Origin: JACPYM01 sp963699175 | GTDB taxonomy: Bacteria > Acidobacteriota > Blastocatellia > RBC074 | Direction of reading: 5' to 3' | Assembly: GCA_963699175.1 (NCBI GenBank) | Contig: OY969418.1 | Span: 7,626,001 to 7,690,000, forward strand | DNA length: 64,000 nucleotides | In this document: positions 17,773-27,894 of the stretch, in pieces | Position numbering within the stretch: the first letter of the stretch is position 1 | Layout of the letters: every line of letters starts with the position of its first letter | Made by a program: the position numbers and the translations under genes | Notes under the pieces: generated by a model | Told to the model about the DNA's origin: nothing | What the model saw: the letters and a program-made list of their open reading frames with translations, nothing else | Databases searched by the model: none

Positions 17773-18759
17773 ATGCGAGTCCATCCAATGGCGCGGCAGA
17801 TTGCCCACGGTCTGCCAGGCGTCGTGTTATTGTGTCTTTGTCTGGCTTCGACCGCGCAGGCGCAGGCTGAGGCAAAAGAGTTCAAAACGGCTGGCCCTCT
17901 CAACGATTCAGTCATCAGCCTCGACACTAACGTTGTTTCCTTGACCGTCACGGTCACAGACAAACAAGGCCGCCATCTAACCAATCTCGACCAGCACGCC
18001 TTCACGGTCTTTGAAAACCATATCGCGCAAGAGATCAGTTTTTTCAGCAACGCAGACGCGCCGGCTTCGGTCGCCATCGTCTTCGATCTCTCCGGCTCGA
18101 TGCGTGAAAAGAAGATCATCCGCGCCAAACAGGCGCTCGCACGCTTCCTGGCGAATTGCCACCCGGCGGACGAATTTTCGCTGATCGGCTTCAACGATCA
18201 CGCTTGGTTGGCTTTGGATAAAACGCGCGACGGTGAGCAATTGTTGCGCCAGTTCAGCGCCGTGACACCGCAGGGCAACACCGCTTTATTTGATGCGGTG
18301 GCGCTAGGATTGACCCAGCTGGAACACGCCGCGCAGCCACGCCGCGTGCTGCTCATTATCAGCGATGGCGAAGACAACCGCTCACGCGCCTCGCTCAACC
18401 ACGTCAAACGAATGGCGCAAGAATCGGCAGCGGTGATTTACGCTGTCGGCATCACCGATTTCTTTCAACGACGCAGCGCGGGCGGCTTGGTCTTAAGCGA
18501 ATTGGCCGAGCAAACGGGCGGCAAGACTTACTTCCCCGGCGACGCGGAAGAAATGAGCGAAGCCTTTGAAAAGATCGCGCTCGAATTGCGCCAGCAATAT
18601 TCCATCGGCTACACGCCCTGGAACTTCATTGCTGACGGCAAGTGGCGGCGGGTCAAAGTCAAAGTCAGCCTGCCTGCCGACACGCCGAAGATTGTCGTGT
18701 GCAGCCGCCCGGGTTATTACGCCAAACCTGCTGTAGATGTGGTGAAGGCAGAAAATTGA
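17773..18759 (+). CDS. secreted VWFA-related domain protein
   Basis: A 328-aa protein with a signal peptide (cleavage near STAQAQA) and strong RBS GGAGGAAATC. Residues about 50-90 are the beta-strand module that precedes the VWA domain in acidobacterial VWFA-related proteins (VTVTDKQGRHLTNL, FTVFENHIAQEI). The VWA core starts near residue 95 with MIDAS motif DLSGSM. The end (YSIGYTP, WRRVKVKVSLP) is also typical of this family (TIGR03436-like). Probably periplasmic or surface exposed and metal-binding; the ligand is unknown. It is preceded by the MITE-like element and is convergent with the OsmC gene. Confidence 0.85.
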   Translation: MRVHPMARQIAHGLPGVVLLCLCLASTAQAQAEAKEFKTAGPLNDSVISLDTNVVSLTVTVTDKQGRHLTNLDQHAFTVFENHIAQEISFFSNADAPASVAIVFDLSGSMREKKIIRAKQALARFLANCHPADEFSLIGFNDHAWLALDKTRDGEQLLRQFSAVTPQGNTALFDAVALGLTQLEHAAQPRRVLLIISDGEDNRSRASLNHVKRMAQESAAVIYAVGITDFFQRRSAGGLVLSELAEQTGGKTYFPGDAEEMSEAFEKIALELRQQYSIGYTPWNFIADGKWRRVKVKVSLPADTPKIVVCSRPGYYAKPAVDVVKAEN

Positions 18760-18769
18760 AGCTCGAGCC

Positions 18770-19219
18770 TCAAGCTTGTCTGACGATCAACGCATCTTCT
18801 ACATGCGGATTGCTGTGCAGCGTGAGGTGTACCGGGCAACGATTGGCGATGTAAAGCAGCCGAGCTTTTTGCTCTTCGGTGACTTCGCCCGTGACGTAGA
18901 TCAAGCGGCTGATGTGCTGCACCTCTTGGCGCTCCGGTTTCTGGTTCTGGCTGCACGACTCGCAATCGTCAATGTGGATGCGGTCGAAACTCAGCAGCAC
19001 TTCCACGTCGGTAATCGGCAACTGCTTGCGTTCGATGTAGAGCTTCAGCGTCATTGCTGTGCACGCGCCCAAGGCCGAGAGCAGCAATTCATAAGGCGAC
19101 ATGCCTTCATCCGTCCCACCATCCTTGAGCGGCTCGTCGGCGATGAGCGTGTGTGTGCGAGCCTTTATTTGCGTGCGAAACCCCTCGGCCAGCGCCAACT
19201 TTACACGGACTTCACTCAT
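18770..19219 (-). CDS. OsmC-family protein
   Basis: A 149-aa protein with the OsmC/Ohr layout: MSPYELLLSALGACTAMTLK with Cys53, and RCPVHLTL with Cys128, the redox pair that reduces organic hydroperoxides. An extra CESC pair (residues 86-89) sits between them and may bind metal or form a further disulfide. The start at 19219 has GGAAGGGG upstream and overlaps the end of the decarboxylase gene by 8 nt (ATGAGTGA), so the two are an operon. An upstream extension seen in the same frame is antisense-like Arg-rich sequence and is not real. Confidence 0.9.
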   Translation of the reverse strand: MSEVRVKLALAEGFRTQIKARTHTLIADEPLKDGGTDEGMSPYELLLSALGACTAMTLKLYIERKQLPITDVEVLLSFDRIHIDDCESCSQNQKPERQEVQHISRLIYVTGEVTEEQKARLLYIANRCPVHLTLHSNPHVEDALIVRQA

Positions 19220-20654
19220 TGTTTTCCCCTTCCAGGTCGAGCAGACCGTAGCCCAACTGCGCCCAGCGCGCGAGCGTGACGCGAATGTCTGCTTCGGTCG
19301 TGCGCGGGTTGATCGTACACAGGCGCAGCGCTGTTTGCCCGCGCAACACTGTCGAACTGGCGAACGCGAAACCATCTACGCGGATGGCGCTGACGAGCCG
19401 CTTATTCAAACCATTCAACTCATCTTCAGCGACTCCGCGCGGCGCAAAGCGGAAGGCGACGATGCCCAGCGTGGCCGGCGAGAGGATTTGCCAGCAATCG
19501 TCTGCGCGCAAGACGCTCTCGGCCAGTTCCGCCAACTCCAACCCGCGCGCCACTGCCGCGCGAAAGGCCGCGACGCCGAAAGCCTTGAACGACAGCCACA
19601 GCTTCAGCGCGCGGAAACTGCGTGTCAATTGCAGCCCCTGCTCACCGAAATTGACCTCGGCCATTTTGAGTTGTGTGTCTCCCAAATATTCCGGCAGCAC
19701 GTGGAAAGTTTGCTTGAGCCAACGTGCGTCCCGCACCAGCACGCAGCCGGTTTCGTAAGTTTGAAAGAGCCACTTGTGCGGATCGAGCGCGAGGGAATCA
19801 ACCTCGCCCAAGCCTTGCAGTAATGTTTGACCGCGTTCGCACAAGATCGCTGCTGCGCCATACGCGCCATCTACGTGCAGCCACAAATCCTGTTGGCGAC
19901 AGAAGGCGCTCAACTCTGGCAAGGGGTCGAGCGCGCCAGTATTGGTAGTGCCGGCGTTGGCGATCACGCAGAAAGGCCGTTGGCCCGTCGCGCGATCAGT
20001 GGCGACAGCGGCCTGCAAAACGGGCAGTGGCAAGCGATATGCTTCATCGCTCGGTAACTTGCGCAACTGCTCCGACGCAAAGCCCAGCACGCGCAGCGCC
20101 CGTTCGACCGCCGAATGCGTCTGATCGGAAAAATACACCAGCGCGTCGGCGAAGCGGTCTTGCAATTTGATGTGTCGCGCAACGGCCAGCGCCGTCAAAT
20201 TTGCCATTGAGCCGCCCGACACAAACTGGCCGCCCGCGCTCTCCGGCAACCCACACAGCTCACGCAGCCAATCCACTGTCACCAATTCGACCTGCGCCGC
20301 TGCCGACCCGCCCAGCCAGGTGCCTACGAAAGGATTGAAGCCGCTGACGAGCACGTCGGCCAACACGCTGACGAAATTGACCGGCGTCGGGATAAACGCG
20401 AAGAAGCGCGGATGTCCGATGTTGCCGATGAACGGCCAGACATCGCGCTGCAATTGCGCGAAGAGCGCTTCCACGTCGGTCGGCGTTTCGGGCACCGGCT
20501 CGCGCAATCTGGCTTCAAGCTCGGCACGGGTGCCGACGCCAATGGCTGGCTTGTCGTGGAGTTGTTCAAAGTGCGCGACGATTTCGTCAATGGCGCGGTA
20601 GCCGAGCCGGCGCATTTCGTCGGGCGAAAGTTCAAGTTCGGAGTTTATAGACAT
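19212..20654 (-). CDS. PLP-dependent group II amino-acid decarboxylase
   Basis: A 480-aa protein of normal length for the aromatic-amino-acid/tyrosine/glutamate decarboxylase family. It has LWLHVDGAYGAAA (Asp contacts the PLP pyridine) and LDPHKWLFQ with the Schiff-base Lys. The N-terminus (MRRLGYRAIDEIVAHF) and GNIGHPRFFAFIPT fit the aromatic L-amino-acid decarboxylase side, but substrate cannot be fixed from sequence. It is cytosolic, dimeric in the family, and translationally coupled to the OsmC gene. Confidence 0.9.
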   Translation of the reverse strand: MSINSELELSPDEMRRLGYRAIDEIVAHFEQLHDKPAIGVGTRAELEARLREPVPETPTDVEALFAQLQRDVWPFIGNIGHPRFFAFIPTPVNFVSVLADVLVSGFNPFVGTWLGGSAAAQVELVTVDWLRELCGLPESAGGQFVSGGSMANLTALAVARHIKLQDRFADALVYFSDQTHSAVERALRVLGFASEQLRKLPSDEAYRLPLPVLQAAVATDRATGQRPFCVIANAGTTNTGALDPLPELSAFCRQQDLWLHVDGAYGAAAILCERGQTLLQGLGEVDSLALDPHKWLFQTYETGCVLVRDARWLKQTFHVLPEYLGDTQLKMAEVNFGEQGLQLTRSFRALKLWLSFKAFGVAAFRAAVARGLELAELAESVLRADDCWQILSPATLGIVAFRFAPRGVAEDELNGLNKRLVSAIRVDGFAFASSTVLRGQTALRLCTINPRTTEADIRVTLARWAQLGYGLLDLEGENNE

Positions 20655-20785
20655 GGCAGCAAGCAGACTCCTGCATCACCGATTTGCAGAACGGTCTGAA
20701 TAGAGTGGCACGTGAGTGTATGGCGGTGTTGGAATTGGCAACATTTGCTCAACACAATGGTTAAAGATTTTCTCTGCTACTTCGC

Positions 20786-21913
<1,128 letters not shown>

Positions 21914-21921
21914 AAAATCTC

Positions 21922-22149
21922 TCAAGCTAACTTTTTGCCGTAACGATTCCAGAAGAGATACGCCGGAATTGCCGGCAAAATGGGAATCAACAAAATCATC
22001 CCTAACCAAATAACCGCCCGAGCCCCACTGCGCGCACACATCCCCAAGCATCCTGTAAGTGCCCCAAATTCAAGCCAGCACAGAAATGCAATGCACACGG
22101 CTGCTAGGTAAATACTCAAGGCTGTCATGATTTTCATTGCTTTCTTCAT
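21922..22149 (-). CDS. small two-helix membrane protein
   Basis: A 75-aa protein with a Lys-rich start (MKKAMKIMTA) and two membrane helices (about residues 8-28 and 46-64), a Cys-containing loop between them and a basic C-terminus, so both ends are probably cytosolic. The start at 22149 follows AAAGGCGG; an in-frame ATG 87 nt further upstream has no RBS. No family recognised. It lies 8 nt before mnmA on the same strand, so likely co-transcribed. Confidence 0.6.
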   Translation of the reverse strand: MKKAMKIMTALSIYLAAVCIAFLCWLEFGALTGCLGMCARSGARAVIWLGMILLIPILPAIPAYLFWNRYGKKLA

Positions 22150-22264
22150 AAGCCGCCTTTGCCGCTGCTTCCAACAATCAAACGCGGATGCTAAGATTGC
22201 CGCTCCCTGCACAAGGGTTGATTCTAACATACACATTCATCAAACTGAGGGATGAACCGAGGAA

Positions 22265-23098
22265 ATGGCACAAACTAAAGCAAAGAACGAGGCTGTGAGC
22301 ACAGCCATTGAAAAATATCTCATCAAAAAAGAGCCTTACTACCTAAACATCAAAGAAGAAGCGGCGATCTTCGAGACAGCTTTTCAATCGAAGCTGCCCG
22401 TGATGTTGAAAGGGCCGACCGGCTGCGGCAAGACGCGCTTTGTCGAAGCCATGGCCTACCGGCTGGGCCGCCCGCTCGTCACCGTCGCCTGTCACGAAGA
22501 CTTGTCGGCCACCGACCTGGTAGGCCGTTTCTTGATCGAAGCCGAAGAGACCGTCTGGCACGACGGCCCGCTCACCACCGCTCTCAAACACGGCGCGATC
22601 TGTTACCTGGACGAAGTCGTCGAGGCGCGCAAAGACACCATTGTGTTGATCCACCCACTGACCGACGACCGCCGCGTGTTACCGATCGAAAAGCTCGGCC
22701 AGTTGTTGCAAGCGCCTGACGAATTCATGCTCGTCACTTCCTACAATCCAGGCTATCAAAGCGTGCTGAAGGATTTGAAACAGTCTACCCGCCAGCGCTT
22801 CCTCTCAATTGAATTCGATTACCCACCCGCTGAAGCCGAGGCCCAGATCGTCGCGCACGAAGGCGGCGTCAACGATGCGACCGCGCGCGATTTGGTCAAG
22901 ATCGGCGAGAAAGTGCGCAACCTGAAAGGCCACGGTCTTGAGGAAGGCGTCTCGACGCGCTTGCTGGTTTACGCTGCACAATTAATTGCCAAAGGCGTTG
23001 ACCCCGTGACCGCCTGCGACGTAGCGATTGCCAGTCCGATTACGGACGATCTGGAATTGCAGCGCAGCATCCGGGAGATTGTGACGACGGTGATTTAG
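22265..23098 (+). CDS. MoxR/CbbQ-type AAA+ ATPase
   Basis: A 277-aa AAA+ protein with Walker A GPTGCGKT (residues about 50-57), Walker B AICYLDEV, SYNPGYQSV (sensor region) and QRFLSIEFDYP. The order and length match the CbbQ/NirQ/NorQ branch of MoxR ATPases, which act with a large VWA protein to remodel metalloenzymes. The partner VWA protein is the next gene. The RBS is GAGG just before the ATG. No RuBisCO or nitric oxide reductase genes are in the window, so the client is unknown. Confidence 0.92.
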   Translation: MAQTKAKNEAVSTAIEKYLIKKEPYYLNIKEEAAIFETAFQSKLPVMLKGPTGCGKTRFVEAMAYRLGRPLVTVACHEDLSATDLVGRFLIEAEETVWHDGPLTTALKHGAICYLDEVVEARKDTIVLIHPLTDDRRVLPIEKLGQLLQAPDEFMLVTSYNPGYQSVLKDLKQSTRQRFLSIEFDYPPAEAEAQIVAHEGGVNDATARDLVKIGEKVRNLKGHGLEEGVSTRLLVYAAQLIAKGVDPVTACDVAIASPITDDLELQRSIREIVTTVI

Positions 23099-23103
23099 CT
23101 TCA

Positions 23104-23165
23104 AGTAGGCAGTAGACGGTAGGCAGTAGAATTTCTAGTCTACTGCCTACCGTCTACTGCCTACT
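23104..23165 (+). repeat. perfect 27-bp hairpin made of heptamer words, with T-run
   Basis: Arms 23104-23130 and 23139-23165 are exact reverse complements with an 8-nt loop; each arm is built from GGCAGTA/GACGGTA-type 7-nt words. A six-T run (23172-23177) follows shortly after and touches the ATG of the VWA gene at 23178. It could act as an intrinsic terminator or attenuator between the ATPase and its VWA partner. Confidence 0.75.
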
Positions 23166-23177
23166 GTCTACTTTTTT

Positions 23178-26100
23178 ATGTCTGAAGAACGCAAAGGAAT
23201 AACCGGTTCCTTGTTAAAGGGACTGACAGGCAAAGCGGTCGAGGCGCTGGCCGTGAAGATGGGTTTGACGCCGCACGACCGTGGCTGGGTGACGGTTGAT
23301 GTCGGCGCGTCTTTGATGAGCGTCTCGCCGAAGGTGGCGATGGATTTTTTTAAGGCGGCCAAAGATGTCTCCGGGTTGCTCGACAACGGCGACCTGCGCG
23401 CGTGGGCTGAACTCGGCAAGCGCATCGCTTTGAATAGCGCCGAAGAGGCGGGCGATTTTTTTCGCGATTCGGCGGTGATCTTGGGCGCCCTGCCCGTGCA
23501 ATTGCGCACCTTGTTGGTCGCACTCTGTTCCAAACAGATCGTCTTGTCGCCGCAAGCCGCGCTCAGTACGTTCCGCAATGCGCCACGCACCACAGTACAG
23601 TTGGGCGATGAAGCTTCAGCCGCACGCTTATTCGGCATCGCCGTCGAAGTCGCGCATCGTTCCGTTAAACACAGCACGGAAGTCTTGACCGCCGCCCCCA
23701 GCGCCTTGACGGCTTTGCGCACACTTGAAGTCGCAGAGGCCGAAGTCTCGCCGACCGAAGCCGCGTTGAATCTGGCCGAAAGCTTCGCGCAACGCACTGG
23801 CGCAACGGCGGCAGAGTTTTTGTCCGCGATTGGCGAGGGCTTGAGCTTCGTCACGCGCCCGGCAGACGTGGTCGCGCTGTGCGAACAGACGGCGGTCTTT
23901 CTGGAACGCGGCGGCGCGACGGCGCTGCAATATTTCCGCTCGGCGCGTTCGGTGATTGAATTGGGCGGCGCGGAAAGTTTTGAGAAGTGGAACCGCGTCA
24001 CGCGCAAAGTCGCCGCCGAAGGCAACGCGATTGTTTACGACTTCCTCAAGCTCACGCCTAAAGTTCTCTCGACGCTCTCCGTCACACAGCGCAAACGCAT
24101 CAGCGAACGCATCGGCACTGTGCTAGACATTGTAGAAGAATTGGCCGACGCGAACGTTTACGTTGCGCTCGAATGTTTCAAATCATCACCGCGTGCACTG
24201 TCCGCCGCTTCGATGGATCAGTTCCAGAACTGGGCGCGCGAAGGCGCGGAACTGTACAAACAAGATCGCCGCCGCGCCCAAGCTTATTACGCACTAGAAT
24301 CCAAGAGCAGCCAGGAATTATTGCGCGGCGCGCACGACGGCGTGGCGCTCGAAGCGGTCTCACACCTGCTGCGACTCTACGTCGAAGGTCTGACCGGGCG
24401 CGAGATGACGATTGCGCCGCTCGGTTCAATCCCCGACGAATCGCGCATCAACGACGGACAGACGATTCAACTCCCGGCCGTCGTCGCGGAGTTCGGCTCG
24501 CCCGCCGAGGATTTCAAGCTCTACAAGGTGTTGGCCGCGCACGCTGCCGGACAAGTTGAATTCGGCACACGCAACGTCGGCACGACTGATTTGCGCGCTG
24601 CACTGCGCTCGATTGACGAACACTTTGAAGACCAACTCAAAAAGCAGATTGAGCGGCAAGAACTTGCCGAGCTGCGACAAGACCCTGAATACGTGCAGTA
24701 TTCCAACACCGAACATCTCGGTCGGGGCTTCGACCGTCCGCCGTTGACTGACGCGCAGTTTGAGAACGCCGATTACAAGCTGGTGCTGGCGCGTTTCCCC
24801 AACTCGCTGCTCGCCGCACGCATCTTCACTACGCTCGAAAACGGGCGTATTGATTGGCGGTTGCGCACGGCCTATCGCGGCATCCGGCGCGATCTGGATT
24901 TCGTCAAACAGCGCCTGATCGAGCGCCGCCCGCCGATTGGGCAACTGACGATTGAGCAAACGCTCTACGAATTGCTCTTTCAAATCACGCTCTGCGGCGG
25001 AGTGATTGACGACACTGCGCAGCGCGCCTACTCCCAATTCATCCTCGAACTCGAAGCCATTGTCGCCGAGTACCTGCGCCGCGACCTGGCGGGCGTTGCC
25101 GACACGCTGCTCGCCACCAAACGCGTCTACGAATTGATCGGCCAAGCGCGCAATCAACAGGACGCGCAAAAAGACGCCGAAGCAGACGAAGAAAAAGACG
25201 ACGAAGAAGACGACAACGAAGGCGACGGCGACAACCAAGAGCAGCAGTCCGCCACCCAACAACAGCAGCGCCCACCCAACGTCTTCAACCAATGGTCGCA
25301 ACTGACCGAAGACATCGTGCCGAGCGATTCCGAACTGCTCAACGAATTGATGAACGCCGAATCGAGCGAGCAGGATTTGCAGGAAGGTGACGAAGTCTTT
25401 TTCTACGATGAATGGGATCGCGAACTCGGCGACCACCGCGCCAAATGGTGTCGCGTCATCCAGCGCGAGAACCGGCGCGGCCACCGCGACTTTGTCGAAC
25501 AGGTGCGCGCCCGCTACTCCGGCATCATCTCCTCGATCCGCCATCAATTCCAGATGCTCAAGCCCGAATCGCTGCGCAAGATCAAAGGTGAACTCGACGG
25601 CGAAGATTACGACTTGCAGGCGTTGATTGACCATTACATTGACCGCAAAACGACAGGCCGCCCCTCGGATCGCCTCTACATCCGCCGCGTCCGCCGCGAA
25701 CGTGACGTGGCAGTCTCGTTCCTGCTCGACATGTCTTCGTCTACTGCGCGCACGATCACGCGCCACCCGAACCAGCCTTACACGCGCCCAGGCCAAAAGA
25801 TCATTGACATCGAAAAGCAGGGCCTCGTGCTGATGAGTGAAGCGCTCGAAGCGGTCGGCGACGCCTATTCTATTTCTGGCTTCACCAGCGAAGGCCGCCG
25901 CAACGTAAAATACTTCGTGATCAAACGCTTCGGCGAGCACTACAATGACATCGTCGAACGCCGCATCGGCGGCATCACCTACCACAACAACACTCGCCTG
26001 GGCGCAGCCATTCGCCACGCCGCTTCAGAATTGGAGAAACAGGACGCGCGCACCAAGCTGCTGATCGTGCTCTCAGACGGGCGGCCTTACGACCACGATT

Positions 26101-26309
26101 ATGGCGATTCCCGCTACGCGCGCGAAGACACCAAGATGGCGCTGCGCCACGCCAAGATCAACGGCATCACGCCCTTCTGCATCACGATTGACCGCGAGTC
26201 GGAAGCCGAGTTGAAAGATTTGTACGGCGAAGTGGGCTACACGATTATTGACGATGTGATGAGTTTGCCGGAGCGGTTGCCGGGAATTTATCGGCGGTTG
26301 ACAACCTAA
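23178..26309 (+). CDS. large CbbO/NorD-like VWA protein
   Basis: A 1043-aa cytosolic protein, partner of the AAA+ ATPase before it. The N-terminal ~450 residues are helical and show repeated units of about 35 residues (FFKAAKDVSG, FFRDSAVILG, YFRSARSVIEL). A very acidic Asp/Glu then Gln-rich linker lies at about 655-695. The VWA domain is at about residues 850-1040, with MIDAS motif DMSSST and LIVLSDGRPYD. CbbO/NorD proteins dock the ATPase ring onto a client via the VWA domain. There is no SD before the ATG at 23178: the six bases upstream are all T. Length exceeds typical NorD. Confidence 0.85.
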   Translation: MSEERKGITGSLLKGLTGKAVEALAVKMGLTPHDRGWVTVDVGASLMSVSPKVAMDFFKAAKDVSGLLDNGDLRAWAELGKRIALNSAEEAGDFFRDSAVILGALPVQLRTLLVALCSKQIVLSPQAALSTFRNAPRTTVQLGDEASAARLFGIAVEVAHRSVKHSTEVLTAAPSALTALRTLEVAEAEVSPTEAALNLAESFAQRTGATAAEFLSAIGEGLSFVTRPADVVALCEQTAVFLERGGATALQYFRSARSVIELGGAESFEKWNRVTRKVAAEGNAIVYDFLKLTPKVLSTLSVTQRKRISERIGTVLDIVEELADANVYVALECFKSSPRALSAASMDQFQNWAREGAELYKQDRRRAQAYYALESKSSQELLRGAHDGVALEAVSHLLRLYVEGLTGREMTIAPLGSIPDESRINDGQTIQLPAVVAEFGSPAEDFKLYKVLAAHAAGQVEFGTRNVGTTDLRAALRSIDEHFEDQLKKQIERQELAELRQDPEYVQYSNTEHLGRGFDRPPLTDAQFENADYKLVLARFPNSLLAARIFTTLENGRIDWRLRTAYRGIRRDLDFVKQRLIERRPPIGQLTIEQTLYELLFQITLCGGVIDDTAQRAYSQFILELEAIVAEYLRRDLAGVADTLLATKRVYELIGQARNQQDAQKDAEADEEKDDEEDDNEGDGDNQEQQSATQQQQRPPNVFNQWSQLTEDIVPSDSELLNELMNAESSEQDLQEGDEVFFYDEWDRELGDHRAKWCRVIQRENRRGHRDFVEQVRARYSGIISSIRHQFQMLKPESLRKIKGELDGEDYDLQALIDHYIDRKTTGRPSDRLYIRRVRRERDVAVSFLLDMSSSTARTITRHPNQPYTRPGQKIIDIEKQGLVLMSEALEAVGDAYSISGFTSEGRRNVKYFVIKRFGEHYNDIVERRIGGITYHNNTRLGAAIRHAASELEKQDARTKLLIVLSDGRPYDHDYGDSRYAREDTKMALRHAKINGITPFCITIDRESEAELKDLYGEVGYTIIDDVMSLPERLPGIYRRLTT

Positions 26310-26352
26310 ATCATACGACCCGGCAAAATCTGGAGAACTAAATGATTTGCAT

Positions 26353-26394
26353 AGGCTCTCTCCCGGAAATTGACGGTCGGCCGAAAGAGAGCCT
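26353..26394. terminator. inverted repeat between convergent genes
   Basis: AGGCTCTCT (26353-26361) pairs with AGAGAGCCT (26386-26394); outer GATTTG and CAAATC flank it and can extend the stem. It lies between the VWA gene and the GlsB-like gene. The loop is long (24 nt) and there is no U-tract, so it is a modest terminator candidate. Confidence 0.45.
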
Positions 26395-26424
26395 CAAATC
26401 AAAACTTGACGACGTTACTACAAG

Positions 26425-26709
26425 TTAGTAGTAGACATAGTGACGGCGAATGAAAAGGCCAACCACAGCCATCAATAAAGCGGCTCCGAGTAGAGACCAA
26501 ATAACGGGGAAGTTAAAGAAACCGATGCTAATCGTGAACAGCGCTGGTACACCCAAAAACGCTGACAGCCAGGTTCCCAACAATGCGCCGAGAAAGCCTA
26601 CTGCTAGAGTAGCTAACAAGTTGCCGCGCGGCTGCCCGGTTATAACTTGACCTACGACACCGCAAATCGCCGAAAACAATAAAAGAAATAGTACATTCTC
26701 AAGTGTCAT
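26425..26709 (-). CDS. GlsB/YeaQ/YmgE-family small membrane protein
   Basis: A 94-aa protein with three hydrophobic helices (about residues 3-21, 30-52, 62-86) and the family's Gly-rich pattern (GVVGQVITGQPRGNLLATLAVGFLGALLG). The RBS is AGGAGG. Family members are inner-membrane proteins linked to general stress; a transglycosylase role was proposed but is unproven. It may be co-transcribed with the SH3 protein gene upstream (50 nt). Confidence 0.85.
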   Translation of the reverse strand: MTLENVLFLLLFSAICGVVGQVITGQPRGNLLATLAVGFLGALLGTWLSAFLGVPALFTISIGFFNFPVIWSLLGAALLMAVVGLFIRRHYVYY

Positions 26710-26759
26710 AACTCCTCCTTCAATTCAGTTACTCTGCACTTGCCAGGCCCTTGCCTGAA

Positions 26760-27383
26760 TCAATAAGAAAGATACCTTCGATTCAACCAGCCTTTCTTGG
26801 CTCCTTGTTTAGTCTCCACTCGCACGTGTGTCCAAACTTCGCCATCAATATTCACATCCGATTCGTTCAAAATAGCCACCGGCCAATTTTCAGGCAGCAC
26901 ATAAAATGAGTCGTATTCGGGGCCAGGGCCTTTCCGCAAGTTGACTTCGTCCGCGATGATCCAGGCGTAGCCGATGACGTTGGGATCATGCCAGTAGCCC
27001 ACTGCCGGTTTGAACCCTTCTCCTTTTTTTCCCTTGATACGCGCTTCTGGCGTCGCTGCAGCTTCCGCTTTCACGCGCGGTTTTGGCGTAATCGAAACCT
27101 CCGGTCGTTTAAGCCGTGGTTGATCTTCAGGGGCCTGTTTGCGCATTGCCGGTTCCTCGATTGAAACAGGTCTGTCGCTGGTAGACCAATCCACCGGACT
27201 CGAACCCCAACCGGCGCCGATTGAACTAAAGCTCCCGTTTCGATTGAACAGGAACCAGCCAATAACAAGCAGTAGAATGAAGAACAGCAACAATGTGCTT
27301 CTGTTATTGACGGGAGGCTCGTAGTAGCCTTCATCAACATCAACCTCTGGCGCTATATGTGGAACCCGATGTCTGTAAGGCAT
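26760..27383 (-). CDS. membrane-anchored bacterial SH3-domain protein
   Basis: A 207-aa protein with one membrane helix (about residues 29-46), a Pro/Lys-rich linker (about 75-115) and a C-terminal SH3b domain (about 138-205: VNLRKGPGPEYDSFYVLPENW, then VWTHVRVE and GWLNRRYL). SH3b domains usually bind cell-wall peptides, so the protein is likely anchored in the inner membrane with the SH3b domain outside. Strong RBS AAAGGAGG. No enzyme domain is present. Confidence 0.8.
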   Translation of the reverse strand: MPYRHRVPHIAPEVDVDEGYYEPPVNNRSTLLLFFILLLVIGWFLFNRNGSFSSIGAGWGSSPVDWSTSDRPVSIEEPAMRKQAPEDQPRLKRPEVSITPKPRVKAEAAATPEARIKGKKGEGFKPAVGYWHDPNVIGYAWIIADEVNLRKGPGPEYDSFYVLPENWPVAILNESDVNIDGEVWTHVRVETKQGAKKGWLNRRYLSY

Positions 27384-27894
27384 AATCCTCCTTTTCTCGT
27401 TACCGTCTTGTTACTGCTCCGCAAAGCATTTGCTTAATGGGCAAATGCTAAGCTTGATAAATATTCAAGCAGCAGCACGAGGATAAATTATGTACCGTCC
27501 TCATTGAATAGCTTTGCAAACGCTGCGCCAATATTGCCGGGCTAGCAATTGGTGAGGATAGCTTGAGCGAGCTAAAGTAATTGTTAAGGTGGTTGTATCA
27601 AAGAAACTGAGTGAATTTCGCTGTGCTGTACTTTGTTGATGCAAAGTGGGTGAACGGATGCCTGTCCAGTTGTCCCAGAAATAAATGAGAGGTCATTACG
27701 GTGACGCAAAAACTCTTTGATCAATCGTGTCACTGTGGTGAAGTTTATCAAGCCGGGCATTGGCGCTAGTCATCGAATTCCTTTCACTATTGGTGTGTGG
27801 CTGCTTTCAACTTATAATCACCGCGTTTCTCTCAGGCCGTTTGCAGTAAGACACAATTCAACATCACAACAGTATCTAAGCTGGTTTCATCCGC
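27384..27894. other. 511-bp divergent intergenic region
   Basis: It separates the SH3 gene from the LRR-NTPase gene. The only clear structure is the dyad AGCATTTGC-N7-GCAAATGCT (27425-27449), about 40 bp upstream of the SH3 gene, a candidate operator or small hairpin. No gene or RNA fold recognised in the rest. Confidence 0.5.

Noticed and set aside
24426..26018. 530-codon minus-strand frame opposite the VWA gene
   Set aside because: It is antisense of a well-supported gene with VWA motifs; the product is Val/Ala/Phe-rich antisense-type sequence without a domain or RBS.
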